From Prevotellaceae bacterium UBA6417 (GTDB lineage: Bacteria > Bacteroidota > Bacteroidia > Bacteroidales > Bacteroidaceae), in contig DJPH01000069.1 of NCBI GenBank assembly GCA_002439755.1, positions 1-25,838 of the forward strand: a stretch of 25,838 nt of DNA, given 5' to 3'. The translations under genes and the position numbers were made by a program. Position 1 is the first letter of the stretch, and every line of letters starts with the position of its first letter. Shown here piece by piece: positions 24,045-25,838 of this stretch. Under the pieces are notes generated by a model, which worked only from the letters and a program-made list of their open reading frames with translations, was not told where the DNA came from and did no database searches.

Positions 24045-24390
24045 AAAAAAGGAAAGTGCAACTGCTGCCGGACAAATTTGACTCCTAACGGAGACCTGAT
24101 CTATACATTATCTGATCTACAATACCCTCACAGGATATCTGCCCGATTTTCGAAAATAAATATCGTATATTTGCATGTAATTGCGGAGATTACAAATAAT
24201 CTATTCCATACAACTATGTTTATACAAATACTTGACATCATTCTTCAGGCACTAAGGCTTACTACAGTGATTAATCACTTACAAAGCAGTCTTAGCCTTG
24301 TACATAACAAATGCAATTGCATTTGGTTATTTGAAATAATGTCTCTCTGTTGACGTATCTCAACAGACGCTTGCGGCTTACTCGAGCCAA
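24045..24390 (-). ncRNA. Candidate structured ncRNA upstream of the reverse transcriptase
   Basis: Transcription from the TATATTTG box (24394-24401) would give an RNA of about 345 nt running to the RT start. Hairpins in order: GGCT-CGAGTA-AGCC at the 5' end; TCTGTTGA/TCAACAGA (24346-24367); ATAAC(C)AAATGCAATTGCATTTGTTAT (24304-24330, includes an 18-bp perfect palindrome); AAGGCT/AGCCTT (24254-24299) enclosing the palindrome AGTGATTAATCACT; AGATTA/TAATCT (24187-24202); ATTTTCGAAAAT (24146-24157); CTCC/GGAG (24082-24093). A direct repeat CTGATCTA is at 24096-24103 and 24112-24119. DRT2 and DRT9 systems carry an ncRNA template in this position. That it is a template here is inference. Confidence 0.5.
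24166..24173 (+). promoter_or_regulatory. Possible antisense -7 box within the ncRNA region
   Basis: TATATTTG on the plus strand is an exact TAnnTTTG match inside the candidate ncRNA, pointing against it. It could start an antisense transcript, or matter only once the region is copied into cDNA. Confidence 0.35.
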
Positions 24391-24393
24391 GAA

Positions 24394-24401
24394 CAAATAT
24401 A
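24394..24401 (-). promoter_or_regulatory. -7 promoter box for the ncRNA-RT unit
   Basis: The minus strand reads TATATTTG, an exact TAnnTTTG match 350 bases upstream of the RT start and about 130 bases past the ugd stop. It would start a transcript just before the first hairpin. No strong -33 element is visible (TGTTTATGGG is the nearest T-rich stretch). Confidence 0.5.
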
Positions 24402-24534
24402 GTATAGACCCATAAACAGCAGCACACTTTCCTTATATAACGTTATAACTCATAAGCATATAACGCATCTTTGCAGCTTCTTAATAATTAACAAATGAAC
24501 CTATTTTAATTCCCAAAGAGGACAAACCTCGTGA
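24402..24534. other. Spacer between ugd and the ncRNA-RT promoter
   Basis: AT-rich spacer with no gene. Together with the candidate ncRNA it forms a 490-base non-coding gap, the largest inside the locus. A TTATATAACGTTATAA-like palindromic stretch is at about 24433-24448. Confidence 0.4.
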
Positions 24535-25838
24535 TCAGTCTCTTCTGAAAATATCCCGCGTATACACCTTGTCTTCCACGTCTTTCAGACAGTCGTCAAA
24601 GCGGTTGGCGATGATGGCCTTGCTCTGTGTCTTGAACGCTTCGAGATTGTTTACTACCTTGCTGCCGAAGAATGTCGCTCCGTCTTCGAGGGTGGGTTCG
24701 TAGATGATGACCTCCGCACCCTTGGCCTTGATACGCTTCATGATGCCCTGGATGGCACTTTGGCGGAAGTTGTCCGAGTTGCTTTTCATGGTCAGACGGT
24801 AAACGCCGATGATGCAGGGGGCCTCTCCCCTGCCCTCCCCTGAAGGGTAGGGTGACGATTGCCACTGGCTGTTGTCGCTGTAGTCATACCAACCGGCTTT
24901 CCTCAACACGACATCGGCGATATAGTCCTTGCGCGTGCGGTTGCTCTCCACGATGGCTTCGATGAGGTTTTCGGGCACATCCTGATAGTTGGCCAATAAC
25001 TGCTTGGTGTCTTTCGGCAGACAGTAGCCGCCATAACCGAACGATGGATTGTTGTAATGTGTGCCGATGCGGGGGTCGAGTCCCACGCCTTCGATGATGG
25101 CCCTTGAGTCCAGGCCTTTCACTTCGGCATAGGTGTCCAACTCGTTGAAATAGCTCACGCGCAGGGCAAGGTAGGTGTTGGCGAAGAGTTTCACGGCTTC
25201 GGCCTCCGTCATGCCCATGAAGAGCGTGGCGATGTTTTCCTTGATGGCACCTTCCTGCAAAAGGGCGGCGAAAGTCTTGGCGGCTTCTGCCAGCATCTTC
25301 ACATCTGTCACCGATTGGATGGCCTTGTTTTCTTCCTCATACTCCTGGCTGTCAATCAGCTTCGGACAACCCACGATGATGCGGCTCGGATAGAGATTGT
25401 CGTAGAGCGCCTTGCTCTCGCGCAGGAACTCGGGCGAAAACAGCAGGTTGAACTTCTTCACGCCTTTCCCGGCATACTTCAAATAAAGGTTGCGGGTGTA
25501 GCCTACGGGGATGGTCGACTTGATGACCATCACGGCTTCGGGATTCACCTCCAATACCAAGTCAATCACTTCCTCCACATGACTTGTGTCGAAGTAGTTC
25601 TTCACCGGGTCGTAGTTGGTCGGAGCGGCTATCACCACGAAGTCAGCATCGGCATAGGCTGAGCGGCCGTCCAACGTGGCTGTCAGGTTCAGCGGCTTCT
25701 CTGCCAGATACTTTTCAATATAGTCGTCCTGTATCGGTGAAACCTTGTTGTTCAGTTTCTCCACCTTTTCGGGAATCACATCCACCGCCGTCACATGATG
25801 ATGCTGCGACAGCAGCGTGGCAATGCTCAGTCCCACGT
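24535..25838 (-). CDS. ugd: UDP-glucose 6-dehydrogenase (5' end cut by the window edge)
   Basis: This enzyme oxidises UDP-glucose (or a related UDP-sugar) to the uronic acid for the polysaccharide. The start is beyond the window: the first visible residues VGLSIATLLSQHHHV normally follow an N-terminal KIAIVGTGY. Visible motifs are APTNYDP, KSTIPVGYT, LLFSPEFLRES and FGYGGYCLPKDTKQLL with the catalytic cysteine (about residue 272 of the visible part), and the C-terminal VIIYEPTL. Residues about 326-341 (QSSPYPSGEGRGEAPC) are translated from a 33-bp GC-rich repeat and are foreign to the family; the frame stays open. The base composition is richer in GC than the RT and wzy region that follows. 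Confidence 0.93.
   Translation of the reverse strand, partial: VGLSIATLLSQHHHVTAVDVIPEKVEKLNNKVSPIQDDYIEKYLAEKPLNLTATLDGRSAYADADFVVIAAPTNYDPVKNYFDTSHVEEVIDLVLEVNPEAVMVIKSTIPVGYTRNLYLKYAGKGVKKFNLLFSPEFLRESKALYDNLYPSRIIVGCPKLIDSQEYEEENKAIQSVTDVKMLAEAAKTFAALLQEGAIKENIATLFMGMTEAEAVKLFANTYLALRVSYFNELDTYAEVKGLDSRAIIEGVGLDPRIGTHYNNPSFGYGGYCLPKDTKQLLANYQDVPENLIEAIVESNRTRKDYIADVVLRKAGWYDYSDNSQWQSSPYPSGEGRGEAPCIIGVYRLTMKSNSDNFRQSAIQGIMKRIKAKGAEVIIYEPTLEDGATFFGSKVVNNLEAFKTQSKAIIANRFDDCLKDVEDKVYTRDIFRRD
24820..24852. repeat. 33-bp GC-rich palindromic repeat inside ugd
   Basis: It begins GGCCTCTCCCCTGCCCTCCC and ends TGAAGGGTAGGG, with CCCT.CCCT / AGGG.AGGG arms. It is 31/33 identical to the inverse of the copy at 9367-9399. 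It is read in ugd as SPYPSGEGRGEA, the opposite strand of the reading in the aminotransferase. Confidence 0.8.

Overview
The window looks like a chromosomal stretch from a Bacteroidales bacterium (Bacteroides/Phocaeicola/Parabacteroides type). The evidence is protein content (desulfoferrodoxin, AzlCD, BaiN/HI0933 flavoprotein, RsmF-type methyltransferase, DUF4143 ATPase, polysaccharide genes), the lack of clear Shine-Dalgarno sequences, and repeated TAnnTTTG boxes, the -7 element of Bacteroidetes promoters, upstream of genes on both strands. The species cannot be named from this alone.

Left part (1-11.2 kb): tRNA-Ser(GGA), desulfoferrodoxin, the divergent azlCD exporter pair, an AraC-type regulator, a BaiN/HI0933 flavoprotein, rfbB (dTDP-glucose 4,6-dehydratase), an rRNA m5C methyltransferase, a DegT-family sugar aminotransferase carrying an in-frame DUF559 nuclease-like insertion, and a DUF4143 ATPase preceded by 33-bp tandem repeats.

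Right part (11.25-25.84 kb): a surface-polysaccharide locus, all on the minus strand. In transcription order it holds ugd (cut by the window edge), a reverse transcriptase with a structured upstream non-coding region, wzy, an acyltransferase (frameshifted), wzx, two GT4 glycosyltransferases, a phosphoglycosyl transferase, a PglD/NeuD-type acyltransferase, an NAD-dependent epimerase (frameshifted), a second phosphoglycosyl transferase, a PLP-dependent decarboxylase and an ATP-grasp ligase. The logic is nucleotide-sugar synthesis and modification, priming on undecaprenyl phosphate, glycosyl transfer, flipping and Wzy polymerisation.

Four things stand out. (1) The reverse transcriptase resembles the UG/DRT family (closest by eye to DRT2). 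A promoter-led, hairpin-rich region of about 345 bases lies upstream, the layout of an RT-plus-ncRNA anti-phage system, here inside a polysaccharide operon. (2) A DUF559 nuclease domain sits in frame inside the aminotransferase between two GC-rich palindromic repeats. Copies of the same repeats are inserted in frame in ugd and in a glycosyltransferase. (3) The window has only four G/C runs of 6 or more. All are poly-G in the coding sense of polysaccharide genes, all have the form T-G(n)-TA, and two break their genes, which suggests slipped-strand phase variation. (4) Two intergenic arrays have a 21-bp period and a CTTG core.
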